DNA of 64,000 bases, taken from Pleurodeles waltl (lineage: Eukaryota; Chordata; Amphibia; Caudata; Salamandridae). The notes under the pieces were generated by a model that had not been told where the DNA came from, did not search any database, and saw only the letters and a program-made list of their open reading frames with translations. Shown in pieces: positions 52,681-64,000 of the stretch. The translations under genes were made by a program, and so were the position numbers. The DNA lies in assembly GCF_031143425.1 (NCBI RefSeq), contig NC_090448.1:529250313-529314312 (forward strand). The letters run 5' to 3'. Each line of letters opens with the position of its first letter. Position 1 is the first letter of the stretch.

Positions 52681-53279
52681 TGTTTCAGGTTGTGTTGCAG
52701 GCCCTGACAGCTCACTTTCCACAGTCTGAATCGTTAGGCATTCCTTTGTCTGTTAGACAGCAAAGCATGCAGAATCACAGCATTTTGGTCTTTAACTGGG
52801 TTTGGATGGAGCTTGAGTGTTTGTGTGGTGATGGAGGGAAGAGTGGCATGCGATGTGGCAAATTGTTGGGCGTTCTTTCTAAAAGATTGGCAATGGGTTT
52901 TTGGCCAGATTTATTGGTGGTCCATCTGGAGGAAAATTACCTGGTGTCCTTATCAGGGATCAGATTGTTGAAGGTAATAAAAGTTTATTTAAGGATCAGG
53001 GAGAGATGGGCTGGTATGCATATTTTGTGGACAGAACTTGTGCCTCGTGGTATTGGTGAGGTGTGAGGAATCTTAGTGTCATTGAGAACCAGTGGAAGAA
53101 GGTCAACAGGGAGATGCAAGGTTTTTGTAGATCGCAAGATATTTCAGTTTTAGCTCACACAGTGATTGTTCAATGCTATTTCTCTTTTCAGGTGGGACAG
53201 GGTTCACTTGTCACTATTAGGCAACACGTTTTATTTACTGGAATTACAGTTGAAGATTGCTCATCTTTTGGGTGAATGT
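52680..53279 (+). pseudogene. SGNH/GDSL hydrolase-like domain of Ngaro element
   Basis: A 128-residue frame begins LCGDGGKSGMRCGKLL (pattern seen in SGNH domains of retroelements after the first block) and PDLLVVHLEENYLVSLSG, where the block III G-x-N-D is degraded to LEEN. After the stop at 53064 another frame gives WDRVHLSLLGNTFYLLEL, matching block V (D-x-x-H-L-S) with the catalytic Asp-His. SGNH hydrolases are known C-terminal domains in some Ngaro and CR1 elements; their role is unclear. The nucleophile Ser block was not seen. Confidence 0.6.
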
Positions 53280-53362
53280 TTATGGGACTGAGGGTTTAGT
53301 CAGGAAGATTGTAGGTTTTTTGGGTGGGGCAGGAAAACACCCCTGGGTTTTCCTGGTTAGCG

Positions 53363-53975
53363 GGTTAAAAGCCATATCTTAGATGGGAGCATGGTACAAA
53401 AGCTGACCAATGAGAGATCAGGGATATTGAACAAGGATCTAAGGGAGGAGGGGACAAGGGTAACAATGCTGGGGAGAACGGGGAAGAGGGGTATTATGAC
53501 ATGTGGGTACAAGGTTGGGATGGAAGGGCTATCTCTGGGGGAGGGCGGAGGGGTTAAAGCTTTATTCGTGGGAGGGGTTGGGTGCTTAGGTGGTTTTGTT
53601 ATGCATCAGTGAGGAATGTTTGTTTACGAGGCTTTAGAAGGCCAGGTCCATAGTTTGTGCACTGGTTCTGTTGCTGGTAGGCGGGTCTGTCTGTAGACAG
53701 GTTAAAAGCCATTTGTTAGATTGAAGCGGAGTAAAATAGCAGATCAATGAGAGGTCAGGGATATTGAGCAAGGAACAATAGGAGGAAGGGACCAGGGTAA
53801 CAACACAGGTGTAGAACTGGGCAGAGGGGTATGGCTTTTGGGTACAAGGTTGGGGTGGGAGGAGTTATCTCTGGCGGGTAAAGCTTTATTAGAGGGAGGG
53901 GTTGGGTGCTTCAGTGGTTTTGTATTGTATTAGTGAGGTTGGTTAGTTTTGTGAGGCTTATTGCCAAAGTTGTGT
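53363..53975 (+). repeat. Two direct repeats (about 280 bp, period 337)
   Basis: Units at about 53363-53640 and 53700-53975 share GGTTAAAAGCCAT, CAATGAGAGnTCAGGGATATTG, GGGTAACAA, GGTACAAGGTTGGG and GAGGGGTTGGGTGCTT in order. Ngaro elements end in split direct repeats, so these may be the B1/B2 units. Confidence 0.75.
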
Positions 53976-56900
53976 TGTTATTCGCCAGACCTGTTCTATT
54001 AATGCGGCCTTTTACCCCTTACAAGTTGGGAGCATGGTGTTTTTGCTCCCCTTTCGCCTGTTGATTTATGCAACGTCTTGTTATCTACTGTATGTAAACT
54101 TTTTACCAGATTGTTAACTGTATGGCCTGCACTATGTATGTACCATTGCTGGTATGAATTCACCCCTTCCATGACCATGGTGCTTATGAGGTTTATCTTT
54201 AAAGAACAAGACGCTTAGGATGTCAACCCCTGCTTGTTGATTGTTTCGTTTTTGCTTAACTTAATAGAAAAAACCTCTGAATACGGAATTGGCAATAACA
54301 TTTCTCACACGGAAGAGGATAATGACAAGGCAGGAACATACCCTTTTTCCCCAGACGTTTCAGTCTGTGATAGTGTGGATAGTGATTAAGTTCCCTTGGA
54401 TGATGGTGTTATGTATTCATTTGCTTACGAATGCAAACTAAACCTGACCCGCCCTGGAGTAATTATATAGTCAGTAGCCGCAAGTGAAGAGGAAATGAGA
54501 GGAACTAGTATTTGGAACAGTGCAGAAGTAAAATGGTGGCACAGGATTTCGATAGCGCCCATATGGGCATTACATTCCTGGTTCTTACATCAGGTGCAGA
54601 TGGCACAGACATAATCCACTTACCCACACATAAGGATACATTGCCAATTTAAGAGGGGGGGCGATTTTCTTCCAGATCCACATAATAAAGCTAGCAGCAT
54701 GACTCCAGGGGTCTGAATGTTTCAACTGTTAAATCTGCCAATAAAATATAATCATATAATTGAAAAAGCTAAAAAAAATGTCAACAAGAAAATGTTATAA
54801 CGCTAAATAGTGCGGATATTTAGACTGGTGTTCAAAACGATGCAATCAATCAGATAGGGCATGCCAAACACATCAGCTATGTGTTAGTCTGTAGGCTTTG
54901 TTACGCTTTACTGCCGGTCCATTTATAACCTTTTTGTTTTTTTGGGTATTGTGGTAAAAATAATTTCATTTGTTTTTCTATACTGTTATCAAAAGATCTG
55001 TACAAGGTGCAAAGAGACTTTGTCCTCCATATACAGTCGCAGCTCCAAAGTAGAATATAAATTGGTTCTTCCACGGTTAATGAAAGCACTGTTTGAGCAC
55101 ATGCATTCCATAAATGACCCATGCACAGCGGCAACATGCACCTCCACACGTGCCATTATTTAGTGGTGTGGACATACAATTCAAGGAGGAGGCTACAGTG
55201 GGCAGACTGTGTCAAACTTTCTTTGGCACAACTTTTTTTTTTTTAAATCCCAAAACCACTTGACAACAGTAGCACTAAGTAATCTAAACACAGCAGGTGG
55301 CTCTAGAAGAGGTTAACTCTGCAAAAAAATCACTTACCTATACAAGTGGTTTTGTGGCTTGAAACTCTGCTAGATTCACATATAATCCTTTGGCCTACTG
55401 GGGTGGCAGGAGGGTTACTGCTATATAAACATAAATATGTAGGTCACATTAAAGAGTATCGTGGGCTCATGGTCAAGGTCATGGTAAGTTCATACTGTCT
55501 GAAAAGTGGTCGATGTCTAAAGTTTAAAGAAAAAACACAATTCGATACATTTAATGAAGTGAATATAGATTAGCTGCAGGCAGCAAAATCTTGCTTAGAG
55601 ATAGGTAACTGGTTTCTTTGCAGGATTAGTATCGCAATCATAAATTCTCTTCATCTGAAGGGTTTTTGTGTGAATATTTTTTAATGACACTAAAATGCTA
55701 TTTATACTAATATCTAGTCAGATCCTTTTTTTATCATGAGCTTTAAGTAAATTGTTTTGGTTTTGTAACAATGTACTGTGAAGCCTAATAGCGACATGGC
55801 TTAATTCTCCCATTTTATTGTATCATTTATGCATTGCTTCCTAACACTAGATGGCGCGCTGAAGCACTTGCCCAAACAGCTAGAATGCTACAGTGAGTAG
55901 TGTGTGTTGTTGGGAGAGTGTTGTCTTAGTTTTGAGCCTATGCAGGATGCGTTACCTTGTCATGTGTGATGACCACCGAGGTGCGGTTATTGTGTAATGG
56001 AACGCAGCACTTAACACTGTGGTGAATGAAAGAAGTCTGAAGGTCTTCAGGTCCCTTTGAGGTATTTTTTAGTTGTTATAAGAGAGATTCTGGCCCTTTT
56101 TTGTATTGAGTACTGCATTACTTGCGACCGCACTATCATCTTACGTGGCAAGACATACATTTGGAGGATATAAAGAGCCAGAGATCTGCCTCGATAGACG
56201 GTGATACAGTGCTCATTTATGATTAGTATGGTAGGGGATATAAGTGAATGTCAGAGTGTGATATCTAGTTTGATCTGCAGTGTTAGAGTTCACCCCTTAA
56301 ACTGGAGCTTAAAACTATGGGGAAACAGTATCAAGCAGCTGCAGAGTGGCGGCATCCCACTCCTGGCCCAGTGCAATTGAAGAAGAGAATCCCACTTAAA
56401 AAAGACAACATTTGCTAACTTTGAGAATCATTTTGCAACGTTGATCGATACTTGTGTTTGCAATTTATAATTCGGATTCGCAGACTAAAGATTTGTGGAG
56501 TTTCTGAAGTGCAAAGTGCAAAAATATTAGTTTGGTCAAATATAGGGTTAGGGGCATGAAATAATGTTACAGGCTCTCCAAGCAAAATGAATAAGGTTTT
56601 CGCAAACATTTAGCAGCAAGTTCCCCTATCGTAGAAACACAAGTAATATTACTCTTGCAAAATCAAGACAATGCCTTTGCAAGATTGGAAACAAAGTCCT
56701 CCTCTCCCACCCTCCTGCTTTTGAATGCGGGTGTAGGTAAAGAGATTTCTATATGGGGAAAAACGTTTTTGCCATAGAAAACAAATAATTTCACACATTT
56801 CTGCCGTTACTCCAGTGGATTGTTTTCCATGCAGACAATCTACTGGTGTACACCTGAAAATATCAGCACTTCACCCCTTTCCTTCTTACCCTCAGTCTCT

Positions 56901-57030
56901 CTTCCCCCTCTCCTCGGTTCTAGTCTGTGGGTAGATGTCAGTATCAGGCACAAGGGCAGTGCTACCCCTCTCTAGAGTTTGTGAGCTTAGTTACTCTTAC
57001 CAGTCCCATCAGTTTATCTTCCTACTGCAG
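53976..57030. other. No gene seen
   Basis: Only short frames without recognisable motifs. The stretch is A/T-rich with an A-run near 54770 and a T-run near 55233. It holds one CTCF-like motif at 55843. Confidence 0.4.
55843..55857 (+). promoter_or_regulatory. CTCF-like motif, isolated
   Basis: AACACTAGATGGCGC fits the CTCF core (CCANYAGRKGGCRS) at 13 of 14 positions. Not part of a recognised element. Confidence 0.3.
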
Positions 57031-57339
57031 AGCTTAGTCAAAATACGGTCCACAGCAGGGACCCGCGTCCTGAGACTGGCTCTCCCTCCCAACTCCAGGA
57101 GGAGACTCATTCACGGCGTGTGCTCTGGCACTCACTTCACGTTCAATGGGAGTAGGAGAGGAGGCCTCCTCCCGCAGTCTGTGCATGGCCTGGCACTGTT
57201 GTATGGCCCCGTCTGCCTGCAAGTCTGCTTCAGGTCTTTGGAGGAGTTTCCTCATAGGCTGTGGTAGCTCGGGTCATGAGACTGCCTTGAGGCACTCTTC
57301 TGGAGATGGCAAGAAGCCAGCTCAGGCCACAGTGCTGGG

Positions 57340-57600
57340 TCAACGGTGCAGTCCACCTATACTCAGTCAGTGGTCACAACAGCTCAGTCCACTTGGGCAC
57401 ACACAGGCTGTCGCTGCAGCACAGTCCACGTAGGCACAACTTCAGAATTTGGCAGTAGCACTGTCTGCTAGGTTCATACTTCAAGATCACAGTAACATCC
57501 TCTTCAGGCACAAATTCAGGACAGTGCGGCGGTGCAGGCAGCTCAGGCACAATTTCAGGATCACGAAAGCGCAGTCCGCTCGGGGACAACTTCAGGAAAG
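57340..57600. repeat. Degenerate short repeats: CAGTCCAC and GCACAAnTTCAG
   Basis: Three CAGTCCAC-type units (57347-57430) and four GCACAAnTTCAG-type units (near 57434, 57509, 57549, 57579). The pattern looks like an LTR enhancer block, and it lies just downstream (on -) of the gag-like frame at 58 kb. Confidence 0.45.
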
Positions 57601-57798
57601 TGCAGCAGTGCAGAGTGCTCAGTGGGAGAGACTGTGTTCCAATCCTGTTGCACACTGAATGCTCTCCTGAGTCCCAGGGGTGGACGGACCCTCAGCTACG
57701 GGGTCAGCTGCTATTGTCTTGCCCTAGATGTTCACACCTTCTGCTGGTTTGGCAGAATCCTATTCACTCTCAGCAGGCATAGCTGGCTTCCAGGCACT

Positions 57799-58194
57799 TT
57801 AGGACAGGATGACCACTATTTCTTTAAGGTCAGACTTCAGGTGATGTTCCATCGCATCTGGGAAACTGGCTATCAGAAAGACACCAGATCTGAGTGCATT
57901 ACAGTTTTCGGAAAACTCTGTAGAGTACTCCCGTCCTTGGTCAGAGAGAACGTGGAACTTGAAGAACAAATGGGTCAGGAGCTCCCACTTTTCTACAGTG
58001 AAAGCAGACAGGGGATCTAGATTGTCTGCTTTCCCTGAATAGGTTAGGGGTGGTTCTTCTTTCATGTTTTCTCTCCAGGCTGTTCTCCAGGCACATCCTC
58101 GGTGTACAGTGATGCTCCACACAGCTAGGTCATAACGAGTTTGGAGCACCCCCACCAAAGGTGCAAAGTGGTGTAAGGTTTCTGCACCTGGCAA
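57799..58194 (-). pseudogene. Possible gypsy-like gag N-terminus
   Basis: A 131-residue open frame on -: LHHFAPLVGVLQTRYDLAVW, then EEPPLTYSGKADNLDPLSAF and YSTEFSENCNALRSG. The PLxYSGK...F...L spacing recalls the start of Ty3/gypsy gag (PxxFxG...FxxQ), and the repeat cluster beside it could be an LTR. No knuckle, protease or RT follows. Could also be chance. Confidence 0.25.
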
Positions 58195-58199
58195 CCAAC

Positions 58200-59350
58200 A
58201 GTCACACAGAACAGTGATTAGGAAGAGGACAAGAGGCGGGCTTCACTTAAAGGACCCTTCAAGCTTGCAACAACAGAGACTGCAGTCCAACCCTTCATGC
58301 TCACCATCTACCAAATGGCAGTGCTCAGGAAACTGATCGACAGCCCCTCTCAGCAAGAGAACCTAATTTCAAAATTGAGTCATGTCTCCTATGTCCCCAC
58401 TTCAGTGTCTAGGTCTCCTCTGTACAGCTTTAGGATTGTCAGAACTATATCTCCTGTGTCCTGCCCTCAACCTGTCCTTCATCTTGTGCACATGGACAAA
58501 CCAGGAACTTCCAAAAGAGGCCTCCAATCCTCTGGTTCACCTGTGCATGTATCACACATGCTACCCACATACGCACAATGCATAATATGCGCTAACATGT
58601 TAGTGCTAGGACCTGGGTTAGTGCATAGAACACATAGCATTAAATGAGTGGGCCAATAAGGCTCCACTCCAGTGTTACAGAGAAAAAGGTTTGGTCACAA
58701 TTACTGATTCACAAAACACAGGACAGTAGTCCAGTGTCAAACAAATGAGAGCTTGCTCATTGCGCTCCTCCAGGTTCAGGACAGGTCCAGGACCTCAAGC
58801 ACGTCAAGGAACAGGTCTAGGCCTTTCTGCGCACACACATGATTAGTGTGAGGCTGGGGCTCAAATCAAAAACCAGGATATCAGATATTCAACGTATGTA
58901 CTCGGACAAGGGAAACATGACTACATCATACGTGGGATATTGCTGACCCTACACTTATGTTGGACTCTGATAAAGTGTCCCTCTGTGTCTTTTTTTTTTT
59001 TTTTGATAGTCCCCTCTCTGCTACTTACAGGGGATTGCCAGGCCTGTTTTAAAATCTAAAGATACATAGAACGAACTGTGCTAAAGCTTGTAAGGTATAT
59101 GATGCACAAATTAAGAGATAATAGCTTCAATTGTATCTTTATGTGAAAGCCTGTGCCTACCTGTTAAAGGCAGCTCAGCTCCCACGCCCTCATTCCTATG
59201 CTTCATGCAGCTCATCCTAACCAAACTAAACTAAGAGCCAACGGGTCCTATCCTCTATCACTAATTAAAAATGGACTACCATGACAATTCAAAGTCTGAG
59301 AGATGATGACAGCCATTTTGTCAGATATATAAACCGACCTCAAGAACTTA
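58200..59350. other. No gene seen
   Basis: No motif-bearing frame. A T-run (58990-59004) is the only feature noticed. Confidence 0.35.
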
Positions 59351-59352
59351 TT

Positions 59353-60650
59353 CTAAAAACAACTAGTATCACCCAAACCTAGTACCCCCTCCACCTTACC
59401 CCCCCCTGATGGCATGTCTCCGTAGAGCCTCTGCGGGTTCACCCTGTATGCAGTCAAGCCTGATAAGTGGTGCATCTGGAAGTTTGTGAATGGAGTGAAG
59501 CAAATCTTTACAAACTCCTGGATGTTTTTTCCTTCTCCCCTACTTGGGGCACCTCTGTTCCTGATGTTGTGCCATCTAAAATGATTTTTAACATCTTCTT
59601 GTCTGCTTTGTATCTTCATATGCCTGGGTGCTGGCCCACAGTTGTATTTGCTTCGCAGACCTTTCATCAACCACCTGCTCTAGATTGTTGATTATTCTTC
59701 TAATTCTGATAGCTCTACTTGGAGCTTTTGGAGGCATTATTTGAGATCTGATTGGATTGATCCAATCTTATTTCTTCAAAGAAGCCTTCCAGAAATTCAT
59801 GTGTGATGCTGGGTGATATGAGTCTCTGCAGTGTATCCCTGAGGGGCCCCCTATGTGTTTTATGTTCCACATTCTTGCCATTTTTCTTCAACCCTGGGCG
59901 AGGCCACTTTTCCTGAACTGAGGGGTCTTTTCTACATCGCCCTCCAGCCATTCTTTGTAATCCTCTGCTTGCCTTGTGGTCCCCGTTCCCTACGTGGCAG
60001 TTTCCACCCTGAGGTATTTACCCAAGTGCCTCTCTAAGGTGGCTCCGGCTAATCTCTCTGGCCAGTTTGTTTGTATCTCCAGGCTCTCTGGCTTTTCATA
60101 TGCAACAACTCCTCCCCTCCCTTTTGCTAACCCCAATGCTGCTATCTTAAACTCATTCACTTGCTTGGAGATATTGATACCCCCTGAGATTCCTCTTTTA
60201 GGAAAACTCCTTGATGTTGTCTCCTTCGGCTAACCATGTGGGGAGGACTGTCTTCTTCCAGGACCCATCCTACTCCTGATGGTCTATCCTCCCAGGGATT
60301 GTGGATTTGATGATGGGATTTCTAAGATCAGTTTCTGTTGCTGCTGTTGGCAGAAGCATGGTTTTCCTGGGGTCTGTACAACTCCTACTGTGTTCATCTT
60401 GAAATCTCCGACTCTACAGGCCCTCAGGAAACTCACAAGGTCTAGGCTCTCATTCCAGGTCCCTTCACTTCTTTTGTTAAGGGCCGTGCACTGGTGTATA
60501 TGATACTTTGCGGCCTTTTTTGCTGCTTACGTGTTCTTTCACCCGCTTTTGCTTTTTCTGTTTGGAGTCTGCTTATTCGTGTTTTTGCCTTTCTGTTTAA
60601 GCCTAAGTTCAACTTTATGGGCTGACAAGTTGATCTCAATGTCAGGTCAT
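59353..60650 (-). pseudogene. L1-like ORF1 relic
   Basis: On -, the frame 59353-59670 has NHFRWHNIRNRGAPSRGEGK, a decayed form of the L1 ORF1p run ENRSRRNNLRIxGxPE that starts the RNA-recognition domain, then QEFVKICF and TAYRVNPQR (RAHRV-like). Before it, 59715-59951 gives RDTLQRLISPSITHEFLEGF, with helical text consistent with the coiled coil, and 60442-60639 is Lys/Arg/Gln-rich. ORF1p binds L1 RNA as a trimer. Frames are broken at 59670-59715. Confidence 0.5.
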
Positions 60651-60996
60651 CCTAGTCTTCTCAGTTTTCCCCCAAATACTGATGCAAGCCATACCTGTTT
60701 ATGGGAATAATGGCATCACTTATGAGGACTCTGCTGCCTCTTCATAGGTCCTGGTCAGCTAGAGCAGGTTAACCTCTTTCCAGTATGGTACAAGCCCTTC
60801 TCTTGGGCCGCCATCTGTCATTATGAGCACTCCACTTTCTCATAGGTCTTTTATCCCACGGGTATAAATCTCTCACATCTTAACCATTCTTGGAGCTACT
60901 CTCAATAGTATTTGTTGGCCTAGTGTAGGAACTTACTGGTCCTTCAAAAATGGTATGTATCCTCATCTTACGACTGCCACATCTCTCATTTGGGTC

Positions 60997-61511
60997 TTAA
61001 ACCTCATGATCTATTTCTCCATCTGTCCCTAGGGCCCTTGATTGCTTCCTTGGTGCTGCTGCTACCCATGACAGCAGAAATTCACACCTGGAGGGTTGAG
61101 GGTTGTACCCAGCACCTTTAATAGATAAGCAGTAGCAAAGATTTAGACACTCACATTCTACTCTTGACCAACCTCGCCATGCTATCATTTTAACCAATGC
61201 CACTTGGCCAATCAGTGGCAGTGGCAGAGCTGACAAGAAAGGCATTGAGCACCGCTCTCCATATAGTACACTATCTATAATCCAGTCTGCGTCAAGTTCC
61301 TTGTAAGTGTAATTATATTTCCTAGCTATTTCAGTTCTCTGGTTTGCCACTTCAATCCCAAACCATAAAGTTCACTTTCCTGACGGTGGACCGTCTTTCC
61401 CAAGAGGAACAGCCTTGATTTGGAATAATTTATAATGAGGCCTGAATAGCCATTAAACTCATTCAATATTTTCCAGCACATGTTCATGGCGGCAACTGAG
61501 CCCTTTGCCAC
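60997..61511 (-). pseudogene. L1-like ORF2 RT C-terminal relic
   Basis: Two overlapping - frames: FNGYSGLIINYSKSRLFLLG (61326-61511), the L1 motif SGLxINxxKSxxF after the catalytic box, and LPLPLIGQVALVKMIAW (61200 region), the later motif LPLSLxGRxALxKM. A frameshift lies near 61340. On this strand it precedes the ORF1 relic, the wrong order for a single L1, so two fragments are present. Confidence 0.6.
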
Positions 61512-64000
61512 TGGCCATGGCCAGAGGCATCTTCTATATAGTGACTGTCCACTTTCATTGAGGAATTATTGGGAATCACTTGGATTCATTGGCTGCAACC
61601 CCAACAATGGGTATGTCTGGTAGTTGTGTGCCACTCCTTTGGAAGCTCTTTTTGACTGTTCTATTGACCTCAGCCTGAAGGGACTTTCAGTGGGTCTGGT
61701 TAGGAACACTTTGTTTATGCTCTGACTAGCTTGGTTTCATTCAGCTTCCTTATGTAGCATATCTGAGAGTGATGGGGTTGCTGTTTTCAGCTGTCAAAGT
61801 TCCTGTTTTTTTTCTTTCCTTACGTTACAGGATTCTTGTCAGAACACACACAATAGACCAGTTCTTAATCACATTTTACCAAGAAATCTCAATTTTGATG
61901 ACTGGAGAAGGTACTGGTTATTGCAGATAATGCCCTGATTACTCACTGGTAATCTTCATTAAGCAAAGGATTTTCTACCTCCTCACAGTCCTTAACATGG
62001 CTTATGCAGTTGTAAAGCACACATTCGCCCTAAAGGGCATCTTGGTTGGAATTACAGGCATTTATTTTACCCAACTCGGTGGTACTCATTACATTGACTT
62101 TACAAGACTGAAAGGACCTGTAAGAGTCAAACCTCTGACCAGGAAGTCAAAAACTGATTCCTGCAGAGGATGCATGAGTCGTCAGACCCATCTACAAAAG
62201 AGGTGATTCACACCTCTACAGAACAATTCCTTCCCAATCCCAGAGCAACCCCCAGAATAACCAAACCCCTTCTCAAAGTGGGGGGAGATAAACATTCCCA
62301 TTCATCCTCCCATAAGTCACTGTTTTATTCTGTCTAAGCAAACCTTGGAATTTCTCTTTCAATGCGTTTTTGTTGTTTTATTGTGATCCCAGGGTCCCCT
62401 GCCACTATGGAACAGACATGGACTTCATGATATTGAAAATACCAGTTCAGAAATCAGTGACCACCACTAGCGCAAGCCACACAGAGCTTCAGAGAAGCAC
62501 AGTTAAACACACAAGATGTTGTACTGAAGCGGGTGCAAGAAAAAGAAAATGGAAGACGCAGCTGCAGCAGGCACATAAGAAAAATATTGCAGTGTTGGAG
62601 ACAATCTTATGTTAAAACAATGGAAAGAGAAAAGAAATATGGTGCTAGGAGATAAAAATATGTTTAATAAACCAATTCTGAACTCATGCAAAGGTCCTAC
62701 CTGCAATAGAACACCCTTCTGAAGCTTATGAAAACGGGGTGACCTAGTCTTGCCTACTCAAATGTCTGAGTTGTAAATGTTCCACATCAGGGAGAACTTG
62801 TCTGTTGATGTTCTTCAACCTTCCACATTTCAGAGATGAAGGGTTCAGCAGCTTCAGGTTTCCCTCTAATTCCAGTCTTCTGTTCCATTCAGAGGGGATT
62901 ATTTTCTAAAGAAGTGGAATCAACCTCAAAAGACCAATATTCTGCGCTTTTTGAGCAAAATGATTCCATGCTGGAATTTCAGGTTGAGTTTCTTACTGTG
63001 GTGTATATAGACAAGCCTCTTCCGTAAGATGACCCGATTTTGAAAAACAAAGGCTTAGATATTCCACAAACAAAGAAGTAGAACTACAACTTTGTATTGA
63101 CTGAGGGGCGCAGAATAACTTAATTGACAGCACTCACCAACATAGAAAGCACAGAATATCAGAGACCAAACGTAATTAAATGCAACTTTTGTGCACAGTA
63201 TCATAGGTTCTAATTGGTTAATTCAGATATTTTTACTGAGAGATTTCATCAGATCGTTTTTAACACTTCCATTGGTATTACTTTTTAAATTATAGTGTTT
63301 GGATGAGTTAAGTGCAGTGCAACTGTGAAAAGCAATATTTCCAGTTTTTGTTTTCAACAGGTAGATTAAAAATAACTGAAATAATCGTCAGCACACCTTC
63401 GGTACATTCCCAGTGGTGACACTACACAAATGTACTCTGTTACAAAAAGACCCCTTTTTGGTCATACCCCCAATTTTCAGGACTTTTGGGACTCACCTGC
63501 TGGTAATCTTGAACCCTAACATTGGGTCACACCTATCTGGTAGATATGTAAAACCCATTTTTGTCACGGAGGGGAGACTTATTTGATTTAAACTTTGCCA
63601 TGAATCGTAGTAAGTAGAAGTGTGGGTGGCAGATAGAAGGCTGCTTGTTTGAGTAGACATATACTGGGAATAGGCAGCAAAAGTTACTTGACAGACAGTC
63701 TCCTTTTAGAACTAACATATCACATGAAAAATTGGGCCTGGCGGGAAGCCACGCAAAAGCACAGATCTAATCCTAAAAAGATCCAAGCATGAGACAATAA
63801 ATAGGCATTCTGAGTATATAATGGAGACCGCATCAAGTAGTTCAAAGCAGAGCTTGCTTTCCTGGTTCAGGAGTCACACATTACCACTTCCACAAAGCTG
63901 ATTTCACAAGATGGTGGTAAAAGGTTATCTCAGCAAATTGGTAAAATTCTCGTTGTTACCTGTGAACATTGCAGCCCACTGAACTGACCTATTTCGCATT
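61512..64000. other. No gene seen
   Basis: Short frames only (e.g. 61997-62206 and 62370-62615), without motifs I recognise. It may be intergenic or intronic sequence or unidentified repeats. Confidence 0.4.

Larger units (their letters stand above)
51476..53975 (+). mobile_element. Ngaro-type retrotransposon, 3' part
   Basis: It continues the element cut at 42213: HVDNQTVVNLVNSQ (RNase H end) directly after the target duplication, then tyrosine recombinase, an SGNH hydrolase relic and two direct repeats of about 280 bp. Together with the 5' part the element is at least 6.3 kb. Confidence 0.7.

Noticed and set aside
54901..55163. Short frames on both strands
   Set aside because: No motif, no codon pattern and no context; chance frames.
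1..64000. CRISPR arrays, bacterial operons, ribosome binding sites, rho-independent terminators
   Set aside because: The window is vertebrate-like with introns and retroelements; no regular spaced repeats or operon layout exist.
1..64000. tRNA genes
   Set aside because: Only a tRNA-complementary primer site was recognised; no cloverleaf with A and B boxes was seen.

Overview
This looks like a stretch of a very large, repeat-bloated vertebrate genome, most likely a salamander or newt. That is an inference from the mix of elements: DIRS, Ngaro-like, Gmr1-like gypsy, Penelope, L1, L2, Harbinger and two kinds of endogenous retrovirus packed end to end. No host protein-coding gene, tRNA or rRNA gene could be supported. 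Nearly every recognisable coding stretch is a broken transposable-element gene.

Layout, left to right. (1) 1-2344: a PIF/Harbinger DNA transposon, with the end of a transposase-like frame on + and a spliced Myb/SANT-like partner gene on -, closed by a terminus rich in TGCGATT motifs. (2) About 3.0-18.65 kb: a decayed class I (gamma/epsilon-type) endogenous retrovirus on +, with gag, protease, RT, RNase H, integrase and env in order. It is split by a repeat block (4.2-6.4 kb), an L2-like LINE on - (7.43-9.55 kb) and a complete-ended but internally deleted Ty3/gypsy element on - (10135-13572, with 231-bp LTRs). (3) 20.1-23.2 kb: a decayed L1-like ORF2 on +. (4) 23.5-38.4 kb: a four-level nest. 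A class III (ERV-L-like, dUTPase-bearing) retrovirus is split by a gypsy element whose integrase lies before its reverse transcriptase (Gmr1-like order, 24720-36228). That element is split by a DIRS element (26679-32689), which is split by a 157-bp Harbinger-type MITE (30574-30730).

(5) 38.5-53.98 kb: a Ngaro-type tyrosine-recombinase retrotransposon with a relic SGNH hydrolase domain. It is split by a 9.25-kb Penelope-like insertion (42214-51461) flanked by a 14-bp target duplication. The Penelope insertion holds two almost identical 2.37-kb pseudo-LTRs, an inverted 5' fragment, hammerhead-like modules and a GIY-YIG/RT gene on -. Its nearly identical repeats make it the youngest element here. 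(6) 54-64 kb: mostly anonymous sequence with a possible gag relic near 58 kb and L1 ORF1 and ORF2 relics at 59.3-61.5 kb.

The genes do not form a cellular pathway. Each belongs to its own element's replication cycle, and the order of insertions can be read from which element interrupts which. Positions of frameshifts and element edges are read by eye and are approximate unless a target duplication or repeat boundary is given.
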